DNA from: Nitrospirota bacterium
GTDB taxonomy: Bacteria > Nitrospirota > Thermodesulfovibrionia > UBA6902
Length of the DNA: 12,911 nt
Assembly (NCBI GenBank): GCA_015491705.1
Contig: WFVK01000390.1
Span: 1-12,911 of the forward strand
Direction: 5' to 3'
Shown here: positions 1-7,495 of the stretch, piece after piece
How the letters are laid out: each line of letters starts with the position of its first letter
Numbering within the stretch: position 1 is the stretch's first letter
Notes under the pieces: model-generated
The model's database searches: none
Told to the model about the DNA's origin: nothing
The model's input: only the letters and a program-made list of their open reading frames with translations
Made by a program: the position numbers and the translations under genes

Positions 1-654
1 GCCTTCGTCACCGTTTGCGATTACAAACTTGATATCACCGGGAGCCGACTTTGTATGCGCCCATTTCTTGCCCGCAGGGAATCCTGCGCCGCCCCTTCCC
101 CTGAGATTCGCCCTGTCGACCTCCTGAAGAACCAGGTCGGGAGTCATCAGAGCCAGGGCCTTTTCCAGGGCCGCGTATCCTCCGACCGCTATGTAATGCT
201 TAATATTGCAGGGGTCGATCACCCCGTTGTTTCTCAGGGCGATCCTTACCTGTTTTTTATAAAACGGGATATCCGTCATAAGAGGTATGGGCTCGCTCGT
301 GATATCGTCACGGTAAAGACCCTGCCTGTAAGGCATGTTGCCCAGCATGGAATAGCTCATGATGGATGAGACATCCCCGGGCCTGGTTCTCTGGTAGAAA
401 ATGTTCATGGGTTCCACCTTCAGCACCGGGCCTTTCTGGCATATCCCCTGGCAGCCCGTCCTGACTATCTCCACATCCACCCCGCTGTCCGCGGCCTCTT
501 TCTTGAATGCATCTATCACCTTGTGGGAGCCCGTCGCAGTGCATGCGGTTCCGCAGCACACCCTTGCCCTGAGGGCATCAGGCCTGAACGTGGTGTCTTT
601 CAGGCGCTCTCTGAACTCGTAAAGCTCTTTTGGACTGTTAAGTTTCTTCTTCAT
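1..654 (-). CDS. nuoF: NuoF-like NADH-binding flavoprotein subunit (partial, 3' end beyond window)
   Basis: First 218 codons of a protein of the NuoF/HydB/HndC family, the FMN- and NAD(P)H-binding subunit of complex I-like, bifurcating hydrogenase and formate dehydrogenase complexes. The N-terminal thioredoxin-like [2Fe-2S] domain (about residues 28-80) has cysteines C34, C38, C68 and C72; this extension is typical of HydB/HndC-type subunits rather than minimal NuoF. The glycine-rich nucleotide/FMN-binding motif GRGGAGFPAG is at about residues 186-195, and the window ends inside the following conserved NGDEG segment. The C-terminal 4Fe-4S region lies outside. The ATG at 654 follows an AGGTGA ribosome site. 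It starts 34 bases after the NuoE-like gene, so the two are almost certainly cotranscribed and form one NADH-oxidising/reducing module, here attached to a CO dehydrogenase gene. Family certain; the complex it belongs to is inferred. Confidence 0.93.
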   Translation of the reverse strand, partial: MKKKLNSPKELYEFRERLKDTTFRPDALRARVCCGTACTATGSHKVIDAFKKEAADSGVDVEIVRTGCQGICQKGPVLKVEPMNIFYQRTRPGDVSSIMSYSMLGNMPYRQGLYRDDITSEPIPLMTDIPFYKKQVRIALRNNGVIDPCNIKHYIAVGGYAALEKALALMTPDLVLQEVDRANLRGRGGAGFPAGKKWAHTKSAPGDIKFVIANGDEG

Positions 655-688
655 ATATCTTCACCTTGATTATTTTAATGTAATTAAG

Positions 689-1171
689 CTATCCGTCTCC
701 GTTTTTAATCTCGTCAACCATCTCCTCAAGCTTCTTCATGTCTATTTCACCGACTATGCTTTCATTGACCGTCGCCACCGGTGCAAGCCCGCAGCACCCG
801 ATGCATCCCACGGTCTCAAGGGTCATCGATAGATCGGGCGTTGTCTCTCCTTCCTCTATCCTGAATTCATCCCTGAGCCTGTTAAGAACTTTATCCGCCC
901 CCCTCACATGACAGGCCGTGCCGGTGCAGACACGCACTATCTTTCTGCCCCGCGGCGTGAAATAGAACTGCTTGTAAAACGTCGCCGTGCTGTAAACATC
1001 GGACAGCGGGATATCGAGTTTTTTCGACAACCTTCTCAGGTCTTCCTCCGGCAGATAATTGCGTTCCTTCTGTATCTGCTGAAAGGCATGAATGAGGATG
1101 CCTCTTTTTTTCTGCGTCTCTGTCAGGACATCCCCGATATGGCCTATGACTTCATCAACTTTGAGATTCAC
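689..1171 (-). CDS. nuoE: NuoE-like [2Fe-2S] thioredoxin-fold subunit
   Basis: Small [2Fe-2S] subunit of the NuoE/HndA/HydC family that relays electrons to or from the NuoF-type flavoprotein encoded next. An N-terminal helical bundle precedes a thioredoxin-like domain with the four ligand cysteines in the usual pattern, C-x4-C (CTGTACH) and C-x3-C (GCIGCCG), at about residues 82, 87, 123 and 127. I chose the GTG at 1171 because a GGGAGGT ribosome site lies five bases upstream; the in-frame ATG at 1192 would add seven residues but has no ribosome site. With the GTG start, the gene overlaps the 3' end of cooS by 17 bases, so translation is probably coupled. Length (160 aa) is normal for the family. 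Context suggests it serves CO dehydrogenase or a downstream oxidoreductase outside the window. Confidence 0.92.
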   Translation of the reverse strand: MNLKVDEVIGHIGDVLTETQKKRGILIHAFQQIQKERNYLPEEDLRRLSKKLDIPLSDVYSTATFYKQFYFTPRGRKIVRVCTGTACHVRGADKVLNRLRDEFRIEEGETTPDLSMTLETVGCIGCCGLAPVATVNESIVGEIDMKKLEEMVDEIKNGDG

Positions 1172-3167
1172 GGATACCTCCCACCCCGGCATGGGCCGCG
1201 CCGGCTGCTGATTTTTCCAGTTCCCTCCTGGCGGCCATGTCCATAAGGACCCTTTCGGCGCCGAACTTTCCGGGCTCGTATTTTCTCAGTTTGAGCCTCT
1301 CCCTCGCCTTGTCGATATAGTCAAGCGTCATCGCAAGAATCTTCTCCGGGTCCGGCTCGAAATGAAGCGCTCCCATGAAGCGCTCAAACCATACTTCGGT
1401 CATGATCTTTTCAACTTCCCTGCTTGCACCGACCGGAGACTCCCCGCCCATGATTACGGGGACGCCGGATGCCGCGAAATATGTGCCGATTGCAATGGCC
1501 TTCTCGGACATCCACTCCGGAGCGATTCCGACAGCGGGCATTCCGCCGATCTCATCAGACAGGCCCCCCTCATGCGCCATGGCCGTTGCTATCGTGAGTA
1601 TCCTCGAATTGTCAACGCATGCGCCGAGGTGAAGGATGGGAGGAATTCCTATAGCCTCACAGACCTCCCTCAGGCCGGGGCCGGCGTTTTCAAGCGCCGT
1701 CTCGGGCGTCAGATATCCGGCGGTCCCGCATGCCGCAGAGCCGCAGCCCGTGGAAACGATGAGAACGTCATTCTTTATAAGCTCGGTTGCAAGGTATTTG
1801 TGAATGCTCGTGGCCTGCACCCTCGGATTGTCGCACCCTACCAGCCCGACCACGCCCCGGATCCTCCCGGCCATGATGGCGTCGTTCAACGGCCTGAAGG
1901 ATGCGCGCCATTTTCCGCCCTGCATGTATTCAATATATTCATGTGAAAAACCCGCTATCAGGGGTGTCTTCCGGGTTATATGGCTTCCCTCGCTCGTCCT
2001 GTTGGGATAATTGTCTATCGCCATTTTTACAATCTTTTCCGCTGTCTCCCTTGCATGGTGCTCATCATATTCAACGTGGACGGCGCCCGGTATCTTTGCC
2101 TTTGGGCTGGTTGTGATGACCTTTGTATGGAACTTCTCCGACAGCTTGGCTATGGCAGGCATAATGCACTGGACATCAACCGTCATGGCGTCGACAAGAC
2201 CCGTCATTATCCCGAGCTCCTGGTTCGTAAACCCGCCGGCGGTGGGAATGCCGTGCCTCATGAGGACTTCATTTGCAGTGCAGCACATGCCGCCGAGATT
2301 GATGCCCTTCGCCCCCCTGGATTTTGCGTATTCAATCATGTCCGCAGAGGATGCCACATCAACGATTATTTCGGCGAGCGTGGGTTCATGCCCGTGGACT
2401 ATGAGATTGACCTCGTCCTCCCTGAATATGCCGAAGCTGGACTCGGCCCTGAGGGGTTTGGGTGTCCCGAAGAGTATATCCGTGATGTCCGTCGAGATCA
2501 TGCAGCCGCCCCATCCGTCCGCCAGTGCCGTCCTCAATCCCTGTGTCAGCAGGTGATCGGCCTCGTGATCCACACCGACACTTGTCCTGTGCATGGCCTC
2601 CACCACTTCCCTGTCGATGCCGCGGGGGGCGATACCCCATTTCTTCCATCTTTCCCGGGTCTTCCGGGGAGCCCTTTTGTTGTAATTCAGCTCGCCTGTC
2701 TGCCGCCCGAAATCCTCTATAAATTTAAGGGCGACATCCCTTGCGACATCATTGACGGGCCTGCCCTCGAATTCTATCCCGAGTATGTCCGCAACCTTGT
2801 ACAGCTTCCTGACATCGGTTACCTTGAAGTCCTTTGCCGTGCCCTCGGCCGCGGCCAGGAGGGTCATGGCCATGTCCCTTGCGTGGTCGGAGTGGGCCGC
2901 GGTGCCCCCTGCTATCATCCTCACGAGGTTTCTCGCAGCCACGGTGGCAAGCGATGCCCCGCACACTCCCTTCGCCCTTTCCTCGGCGTTCCTGCCCACA
3001 AGCCGGCACGGGCCCATATGGCACACCCTGCAGCAGGCGCCGGTCTCGCCTATAGGGCATTGCTTGAGTTTCTCCGCACGCTCAAAACATGTCTCAAGGT
3101 GGTGTGCCTCACCCCATTGTATTATCTCTGCCGCTGATGTGCTTGCGCTTTTTGTCACTTTATCCAT
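1155..3167 (-). CDS. cooS: Anaerobic Ni-Fe carbon monoxide dehydrogenase catalytic subunit (CooS/AcsA)
   Basis: Catalyses CO + H2O = CO2 + 2H+ + 2e-. In this setting it reduces CO2 to CO for acetyl-CoA synthase. The 670-residue length is normal. All cluster ligands are recognisable: D-cluster C37 and C45, B-cluster C46, C49, C54 and C69, and the Ni-Fe-S C-cluster H260, C295, C334, C445, C475 and C517. Conserved blocks include HGHEPT, GMCCTANE, GCDNPR and the STGCGSAACG loop. The ATG at 3167 is preceded by GGAGG. It lies 73 bases after acsB, the usual partner order in bacterial acs clusters, and is followed without a gap by NuoE/NuoF-like genes, suggesting electron exchange with NAD(P)H. The last ~20 residues (Ala/Gly-rich tail) look poorly conserved. 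The enzyme is cytoplasmic, with no signal peptide. No nickel-insertion ATPase (cooC/acsF) is in the window. Confidence 0.98.
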   Translation of the reverse strand: MDKVTKSASTSAAEIIQWGEAHHLETCFERAEKLKQCPIGETGACCRVCHMGPCRLVGRNAEERAKGVCGASLATVAARNLVRMIAGGTAAHSDHARDMAMTLLAAAEGTAKDFKVTDVRKLYKVADILGIEFEGRPVNDVARDVALKFIEDFGRQTGELNYNKRAPRKTRERWKKWGIAPRGIDREVVEAMHRTSVGVDHEADHLLTQGLRTALADGWGGCMISTDITDILFGTPKPLRAESSFGIFREDEVNLIVHGHEPTLAEIIVDVASSADMIEYAKSRGAKGINLGGMCCTANEVLMRHGIPTAGGFTNQELGIMTGLVDAMTVDVQCIMPAIAKLSEKFHTKVITTSPKAKIPGAVHVEYDEHHARETAEKIVKMAIDNYPNRTSEGSHITRKTPLIAGFSHEYIEYMQGGKWRASFRPLNDAIMAGRIRGVVGLVGCDNPRVQATSIHKYLATELIKNDVLIVSTGCGSAACGTAGYLTPETALENAGPGLREVCEAIGIPPILHLGACVDNSRILTIATAMAHEGGLSDEIGGMPAVGIAPEWMSEKAIAIGTYFAASGVPVIMGGESPVGASREVEKIMTEVWFERFMGALHFEPDPEKILAMTLDYIDKARERLKLRKYEPGKFGAERVLMDMAARRELEKSAAGAAHAGVGGIRESQS

Positions 3168-3240
3168 ATATCCTCCATAATTCGTAATCGTGTCCGGTTG
3201 GTGTATCCGTAAAAACCGTCAACGGAAACGGACAACGTCT

Positions 3241-5439
3241 TCAGAACATCGGATCCATCTCAAGCGCCGGATGGCCGACACTCGTAAGATATTCCAAGAG
3301 TTTTTCAGAGTCCTCTGCAACGGTTTCATCCGCGATCTTATCCAGCAAGTCGGGTACACCCTCTTCCTCGCACCTCTTCTTGAAATCTTCAGCGATCCTC
3401 TCCTTGAGATTCTTCGTCATCCACACTATTCTCCTGATTCCGCCGTCTGCATAGAGGAATTTACGGCTGGTGATGAAATTCACCCCTATTCCCATGAACC
3501 CCGGGTTCTGCGTGCCTCCGCCGACTGTGCCGGCCAGCGTGGAGAACTTCATGCCCACAGGCGTCATGCCTGTATGGCCTCTCTGCACGAGCATGACGCC
3601 GTTGGCTTCGGGGATGATTGCAACGATACACTCGAAACAGCCGCAGGATGTCATGGGATTATCCATGATCGTGTACAGGTTGAGCGATTCAACAGCGCCC
3701 GCGGAATTGGCCTTGAGGTATTCATCCACACCGGCCCACCTGCCTGCCCTGGCGTCCAGCACCTCGCCCTTCTTTATGGGCTGGTTGCCGCCGGTGGGGT
3801 CTATCTCGAATGCCGCCTTTGTATCAAGCCAGTTGTAGGCGCCGCAGAGACCCAGGCGCTCCGGGCTTATAACGCATACGTGAGACGGCGCGAATGACTG
3901 GCACAGGAGGCAGGAATAATATGTGTCCACGGATTCGTCCGTCAGGCCGGCAAGCCTGTGGTCCCTCTCCCTGTAGACGGCTCTTGCCTGTTCCTGGAGT
4001 TCAAGGACGTCCTTTTCGTCGAAATAAAGCGTGACCTGGACCTTGTCAACAATCGCCTTGAACCTGTTGTGTGTCATGGTGTTGTGTATTGTGCCGATAT
4101 GCTCCAGGGTGATGCCCTCCTTGTAAGCCTGTTTGCTGATTCTCATCCATACGATGTCGCGCTGTCCCATGTGCCACAGGCCCTGTGCCTCATTTATGTT
4201 ATGATGGAGCTTTCTCTCGATAATGGCCTCAAAGTCTTTCTGCATCTTCCGGCCCGCAACGTCTATAACAATGCCGAGCGGCATCTGCCCGCCGGCCCTG
4301 TATCTTTCTTCTATATCAGTGCCCACAAGCACCACCTTGCCGTCTTCGACCTCCTCCATTTCCCTTGTCCTTACCCATTCAAAGGCAGGTGTGCGGTTTC
4401 CGCCGAACTCTATGAACATGTCTTCCTTCCTGATCCTCTCGCCCTCGAATGCAGGCCCGTAGGATACGGGGATAGGCGGTTTCTCAACGGTTACCTTGAG
4501 TCCCCTGACCTCAAAGGCCCGCTGCACGATCTTGCCGTGGTCGAGTTCTTTCTCGACATGCTCGTAGGTGCACACCCCTGTGGGGTGGATAACCGGAACA
4601 TCGGTATCGCATATTGCAGGGTATCCCATATTGATGGCTCCCGCGCCCGTGGACCACTTGACGTCGTCAAGTTCCCCCAGGACAAGGGCGAATGCAAAGA
4701 CCCTGTCCTTTGTGTATTTCAGATGCGCCCTGTAATCCCCGGGCTTGTTCCCTCCGAAGATCAGGGATGCCCTGATGGACCAGTCAAGAGCATACAGCGT
4801 ATGCTCTGTCTTCGTGCCTAAAGGGACGATATATGTATCCCAGCCGAGCTCGACATTCTTCCTGAGGAGCTGCCTCGTGACGCTGTCCCCTCCTGATTCC
4901 CCGGAAAGGAATATAAGAATGTTCTTTTCCTGCAGTTCCCTCACGATCTTCACTGCGGTTTCATCGTCAGGGGCCGCGCCGATAATGGCTGCAAAACCCG
5001 GCATCCTGCCGTCGACAAGCTGGATACCGAGGTTTCTCTGAATGGTGTCCGTAATGAAACCGTTGTACACATAACCGGTTTCAGGGTCTGTATCCGGCTC
5101 GAGCCCTTCAATATATCTCAGGGCCAGTATGATCTCCTCGCAGAAAAGGGTTGCCATACCGGAATCCAGTGCCTCTCCGAGATACGGCTTCCAGAGCTTT
5201 TCCTCCGGCTCTTCGTGCAGCATCTCCCTTGCCATCTCCAGGGCGACCTTCATGTCGGCAAGCGTCTTGACAGGGAATGCCGTCATTGCATACACCAGCG
5301 GAAGATAAAAAGCAGTGTCGGGGAATTCAAACACGAAATCCTTTCCTTTTTCCGCAATTGCCTTATCAAGCATCTCCTCCGCCGTCCTGAAGAGACTGTG
5401 TGAAGCCCTTATTGCGGCAGAGGCAATTATCTTTGACAT
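3241..5439 (-). CDS. acsB: Acetyl-CoA synthase (CODH/ACS alpha subunit, AcsB)
   Basis: Condenses CO, CoA and the methyl group delivered by the corrinoid iron-sulfur protein into acetyl-CoA. At 732 residues it is the full bacterial form, with the N-terminal CODH-interacting domain that archaeal CdhC lacks. The A-cluster ligands are all present: C510, C513, C522 and C532, then C599-G-C601. These correspond to the Moorella thermoacetica positions 506, 509, 518, 528, 595 and 597 with a constant offset of four, so the catalytic region has no net indels. The ATG at 5439 has a strong AGGAGG site. Upstream is the Fur/PerR-type regulator (48-base gap) and downstream is cooS, which encodes the partner that forms the CO-channelling complex. 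It is probably read from the promoter at 6034-6062 and so likely controlled by that regulator. Confidence 0.98.
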   Translation of the reverse strand: MSKIIASAAIRASHSLFRTAEEMLDKAIAEKGKDFVFEFPDTAFYLPLVYAMTAFPVKTLADMKVALEMAREMLHEEPEEKLWKPYLGEALDSGMATLFCEEIILALRYIEGLEPDTDPETGYVYNGFITDTIQRNLGIQLVDGRMPGFAAIIGAAPDDETAVKIVRELQEKNILIFLSGESGGDSVTRQLLRKNVELGWDTYIVPLGTKTEHTLYALDWSIRASLIFGGNKPGDYRAHLKYTKDRVFAFALVLGELDDVKWSTGAGAINMGYPAICDTDVPVIHPTGVCTYEHVEKELDHGKIVQRAFEVRGLKVTVEKPPIPVSYGPAFEGERIRKEDMFIEFGGNRTPAFEWVRTREMEEVEDGKVVLVGTDIEERYRAGGQMPLGIVIDVAGRKMQKDFEAIIERKLHHNINEAQGLWHMGQRDIVWMRISKQAYKEGITLEHIGTIHNTMTHNRFKAIVDKVQVTLYFDEKDVLELQEQARAVYRERDHRLAGLTDESVDTYYSCLLCQSFAPSHVCVISPERLGLCGAYNWLDTKAAFEIDPTGGNQPIKKGEVLDARAGRWAGVDEYLKANSAGAVESLNLYTIMDNPMTSCGCFECIVAIIPEANGVMLVQRGHTGMTPVGMKFSTLAGTVGGGTQNPGFMGIGVNFITSRKFLYADGGIRRIVWMTKNLKERIAEDFKKRCEEEGVPDLLDKIADETVAEDSEKLLEYLTSVGHPALEMDPMF

Positions 5440-5487
5440 TTCAACCTCCTAATCGGTAATTATATGTACAGTGACAGAATCTTCCAC

Positions 5488-5886
5488 CTAATGGCGCTTC
5501 CTGCACTTCCGGCACAAGCCGTAAAACTCTATGCTGTTGCCGAGCAGTTCGAATCCGTCTCTCAGCTCTTCCGGCACGTCCAGCTTGAAATCCCTGTGCA
5601 GATCAAGTATCTTTTTGCATTTAACGCATAGAATATGATGGTGTTTGGTGGTGTCGGGGTCATACCTCTTCTTGCCGGAATCTATCTTGAGCTCCTTTAC
5701 ACGCTGTTTGTTTTTCAGCGCCTCAAGCGTGTTGTAAACCGTTGCAAAAGACATTGTAGGATAGTGTTTCAGTACCGCCTTGTAAATGTCTTCCGCGGAC
5801 GGATGCGATTTGTTGCCTCTTAAAAAGTTCAGTATGGCAAGCCTCTGTGGCGTTAATTTAATCTGAAGCCGCCTGAATTCTTTCAT
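5488..5886 (-). CDS. Fur/PerR-family metal-dependent transcriptional regulator
   Basis: A 132-residue Fur superfamily repressor. Residues 1-75 form the winged-helix DNA-binding domain (LTPQRLAIL start; SFATVYNTLEAL recognition region). The dimerisation domain has a HHH cluster (82-84) and four zinc cysteines, C87, C90, C125 and C128. Its candidate regulatory ligands H28, D76, H82-84 and D95 align with PerR, where an Asp replaces the Glu of Fur; this suggests a peroxide/iron sensor, but ligand identity alone does not prove it. An in-frame ATG at 5964 would add 26 residues, but they are encoded by a palindromic leader element and do not resemble the family, so I place the start at 5886, although its ribosome site is weak. 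The gene sits inside the acs cluster directly before acsB, with its own promoter and a perfect Fur-type palindrome upstream, implying autoregulation and control of acsB-cooS-nuoEF. Confidence 0.93.
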   Translation of the reverse strand: MKEFRRLQIKLTPQRLAILNFLRGNKSHPSAEDIYKAVLKHYPTMSFATVYNTLEALKNKQRVKELKIDSGKKRYDPDTTKHHHILCVKCKKILDLHRDFKLDVPEELRDGFELLGNSIEFYGLCRKCRKRH

Positions 5887-5902
5887 AATCCCGGTTATTT
5901 CC

Positions 5903-5977
5903 CTGTCATCCCGGCCTGTCCGGACCCCTTCTTCCGGAGGAAGTATCTCCGGTTGGCTCCACATGCGGGAATGACAC
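5903..5977. repeat. Imperfect palindromic element in the regulator leader
   Basis: Outer arms TGTCATCCCGGC (plus strand, 5904 onward) and GCGGGAATGACA (ending 5976) are inverted copies apart from a one-base shift, and inner TCCGGA-type palindromes lie between them. The element fills the untranslated leader between the regulator promoter and its likely start codon. Its arms resemble the TGTCATTCCCGC...GCGGGAATGACA type of dispersed bacterial palindrome, so it may be a MITE- or REP-like insertion; only one copy is visible here. It would fold into an RNA hairpin in the leader. Confidence 0.45.
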
Positions 5978-5998
5978 GATTTTGAGTATTCGAATCAG

Positions 5999-6015
5999 CT
6001 AATAATTATTATTAG
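5999..6015. promoter_or_regulatory. Fur/PerR-type operator palindrome
   Basis: The 17-base sequence CTAATAATTATTATTAG is a perfect 8-1-8 inverted repeat. Its 7-1-7 core, TAATAAT-n-ATTATTA, closely resembles the PerR box TTATAAT-n-ATTATAA of the Fur superfamily. It lies about 10-30 bases downstream of the predicted transcription start of the adjacent Fur/PerR-type gene, a position suited to repression. A second, shorter AT-rich inverted repeat, TTAAT-A-ATTAA, abuts it at 6016-6026. Binding by the neighbouring regulator is inferred. Confidence 0.7.
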
Positions 6016-6033
6016 TTAATAATTAATAAAAAT

Positions 6034-6062
6034 ATCATACGGATGTCCGGCCTCCCTGTCAA
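6034..6062 (-). promoter_or_regulatory. Sigma70-type promoter for the regulator-acsB-cooS-nuoEF unit
   Basis: On the minus strand a consensus -35 box TTGACA (6062-6057) is separated by exactly 17 bases from a -10 box TATGAT (6039-6034). Transcription would start near 6027, immediately in front of the AT-rich operator palindromes. It lies between acsC (ending 6135) and the regulator gene, so it can supply acsB and cooS separately from the acsE promoter. Confidence 0.75.
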
Positions 6063-6099
6063 ACGCGCAGCCTGCGGAAAGTACCGGCGGCGCGGGAAG

Positions 6100-6116
6100 G
6101 CCTGCGCCGTGCAGGC
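6100..6116. other. GC-rich hairpin downstream of acsC
   Basis: GCCTGC and GCAGGC form a perfect 6-bp stem with a 5-base loop, 19 bases after the acsC stop. On the minus strand it is not followed by a T-run, so it is not a canonical intrinsic terminator; it could stabilise the acsEDC message end or slow polymerase before the next promoter. Confidence 0.35.
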
Positions 6117-6134
6117 AAAATCAGGTCAAAGTCT

Positions 6135-7475
6135 CTATGCCCGGTTTTTAAGAAACGTCGGAATGGCGTTCGCCTCCCTCGGGCCGACCGTTATCTTCCA
6201 TCCCTCAAGCTTGTCCTCGAGCGCGCCGCTCAGGATTGCAACCTGCCCCGGCAGGATAAGCTCCTTGTTGCTGATCTGGTTCTCCACCCCGCTTTCCTTT
6301 ATGAACTGGGCGATCTTTGCGGCCGTGAACTTGCCGGCAGCCCAGGCGGTCAGGACGGAAAGCCCCTCACAGTCCATTACGGCAAGCCGCGCCGGGACCC
6401 TGCTGTTTTCAATCTCGCCCGAGACGATGAAATAGGTGAGCGAGAAATTTGTTGTAATCATAAACGGTGAATCCGGGCCCGGCTCTCCGATTTCATAAAT
6501 CTTCTGTTCAACCTGCATGGGCACCTGCGGGTCGGTGTAGAGATTCTGCCTCAGCGTGAAGAGCGCGAGATTCTTCCATTTTTCAATGCTGCCCAGTATG
6601 ACTATTGATGCGTATTTGGCGATTGCAACAGAGGCAATGGATGCCTCGAAGAGGGGATCATCCCTTAACACGCTGTTTATTACCGGATATCCGAGCGGTT
6701 TGAAGTTCTTTTTAAGCGCCGAGCGCCTGATCTGCGTATTGTGCTCGATAATCTCTTTGGCTGTCTTTGCGCCGGAGTCAAGGACGATATCCTCCACGCC
6801 CAGCCCCTTGATCTTCTCTGTAAGCACCGACAGGGCCTCCGGACCCTGCGCGCATGCAACAAGCGGCACACCGTGAGCCTTAGCAATACCGGCCATGGCT
6901 TCGGCGTTTGCGTCGTCAGCTCCGTACAGCAGCGGCTTTCTCCCTGCGACTGCCTTTACGGCCGCCTCGGCCGCAGAGACATCTTTACAGTTCAGGATGA
7001 TGGCCGCCTCGGGCGCCTTCTCCGCCACAAGCCTCGCAGCGGCCTCATATCTGGCCGCGTCGCCGGAGGCATATTCCACGGATATGGCATCAACCCTCAG
7101 CTTCTGTCCCACGCGGTCAATCTCGGAGGAGGCCACTTCCGATGCCTTTTCTGCAAGCTCTTCGTCGCTTAAACTGTCTTTGACATTGAGCGCCAGTGCA
7201 CAGGGGTTGATGAACTTCTTCTCGTGCCTGAACATAACGGTCTCTCCGCCTATCTTTACGGCCTTTTCCCCGGTGCCGAGATCAAACGTCCTTATGGGCG
7301 GCGCCGAGGCCTCGCCAAGGGTCTTCTTTGCCTCTTCCGAGACATCGGGACAGGCTGAAAGTTCCACGCCTCCCTGCGCGAGTTTCATTGCAAAGGCCAG
7401 ACATGTGGGAAATCCGCATTTCTTGCAGTTCGTCTTTGGAAGAAGCTTAAATATCTGAATTCCGGTTAATGCCAT
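6135..7475 (-). CDS. acsC: Corrinoid iron-sulfur protein large subunit (AcsC, CODH/ACS gamma)
   Basis: Large subunit of the corrinoid iron-sulfur protein, which carries the methyl group on cobalt from AcsE to the A-cluster of AcsB. The N-terminal domain holds the [4Fe-4S] cluster ligands C17, C20, C25 and C42 in the family pattern (CKKCGFPTC, then SACP), used for reductive activation of the cobamide. A TIM-barrel follows (about residues 60-320), and the C-terminal part is the Rossmann-like cobamide-binding domain with GQVAILSG-type and ITVGPREA segments. The 446-residue length is normal. The ATG at 7475 follows GGAGG, and only 20 bases separate it from acsD, the partner subunit gene. It is probably the last gene of the acsEDC transcript, since a new promoter lies just downstream. 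The corrinoid-activating protein gene (acsV) is not in the window. Confidence 0.97.
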   Translation of the reverse strand: MALTGIQIFKLLPKTNCKKCGFPTCLAFAMKLAQGGVELSACPDVSEEAKKTLGEASAPPIRTFDLGTGEKAVKIGGETVMFRHEKKFINPCALALNVKDSLSDEELAEKASEVASSEIDRVGQKLRVDAISVEYASGDAARYEAAARLVAEKAPEAAIILNCKDVSAAEAAVKAVAGRKPLLYGADDANAEAMAGIAKAHGVPLVACAQGPEALSVLTEKIKGLGVEDIVLDSGAKTAKEIIEHNTQIRRSALKKNFKPLGYPVINSVLRDDPLFEASIASVAIAKYASIVILGSIEKWKNLALFTLRQNLYTDPQVPMQVEQKIYEIGEPGPDSPFMITTNFSLTYFIVSGEIENSRVPARLAVMDCEGLSVLTAWAAGKFTAAKIAQFIKESGVENQISNKELILPGQVAILSGALEDKLEGWKITVGPREANAIPTFLKNRA

Positions 7476-7495
7476 TGTTTACCTCCATATTTTGC

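Noticed and set aside
1980..3137. Long plus-strand open frame (385 codons) opposite cooS
   Set aside because: It lies wholly antisense to the cooS coding sequence, whose cluster ligands are all intact. Its translation has no recognisable domain, and such frames are common opposite GC-biased genes.
3168..3240. Intrinsic terminator between acsB and cooS
   Set aside because: A CCGT...ACGG stem followed by TTTTT exists on the minus strand, but only four base pairs form, too weak to call.
3958..4821. Plus-strand open frame of 287 codons opposite acsB
   Set aside because: Antisense shadow of acsB, with no ribosome site or family resemblance.
5887..5964. 26-residue N-terminal extension of the Fur/PerR-type regulator from the ATG at 5964
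   Set aside because: The extension is encoded by the palindromic leader element, has no ribosome site and does not resemble the family; the family-like start is the ATG at 5886.
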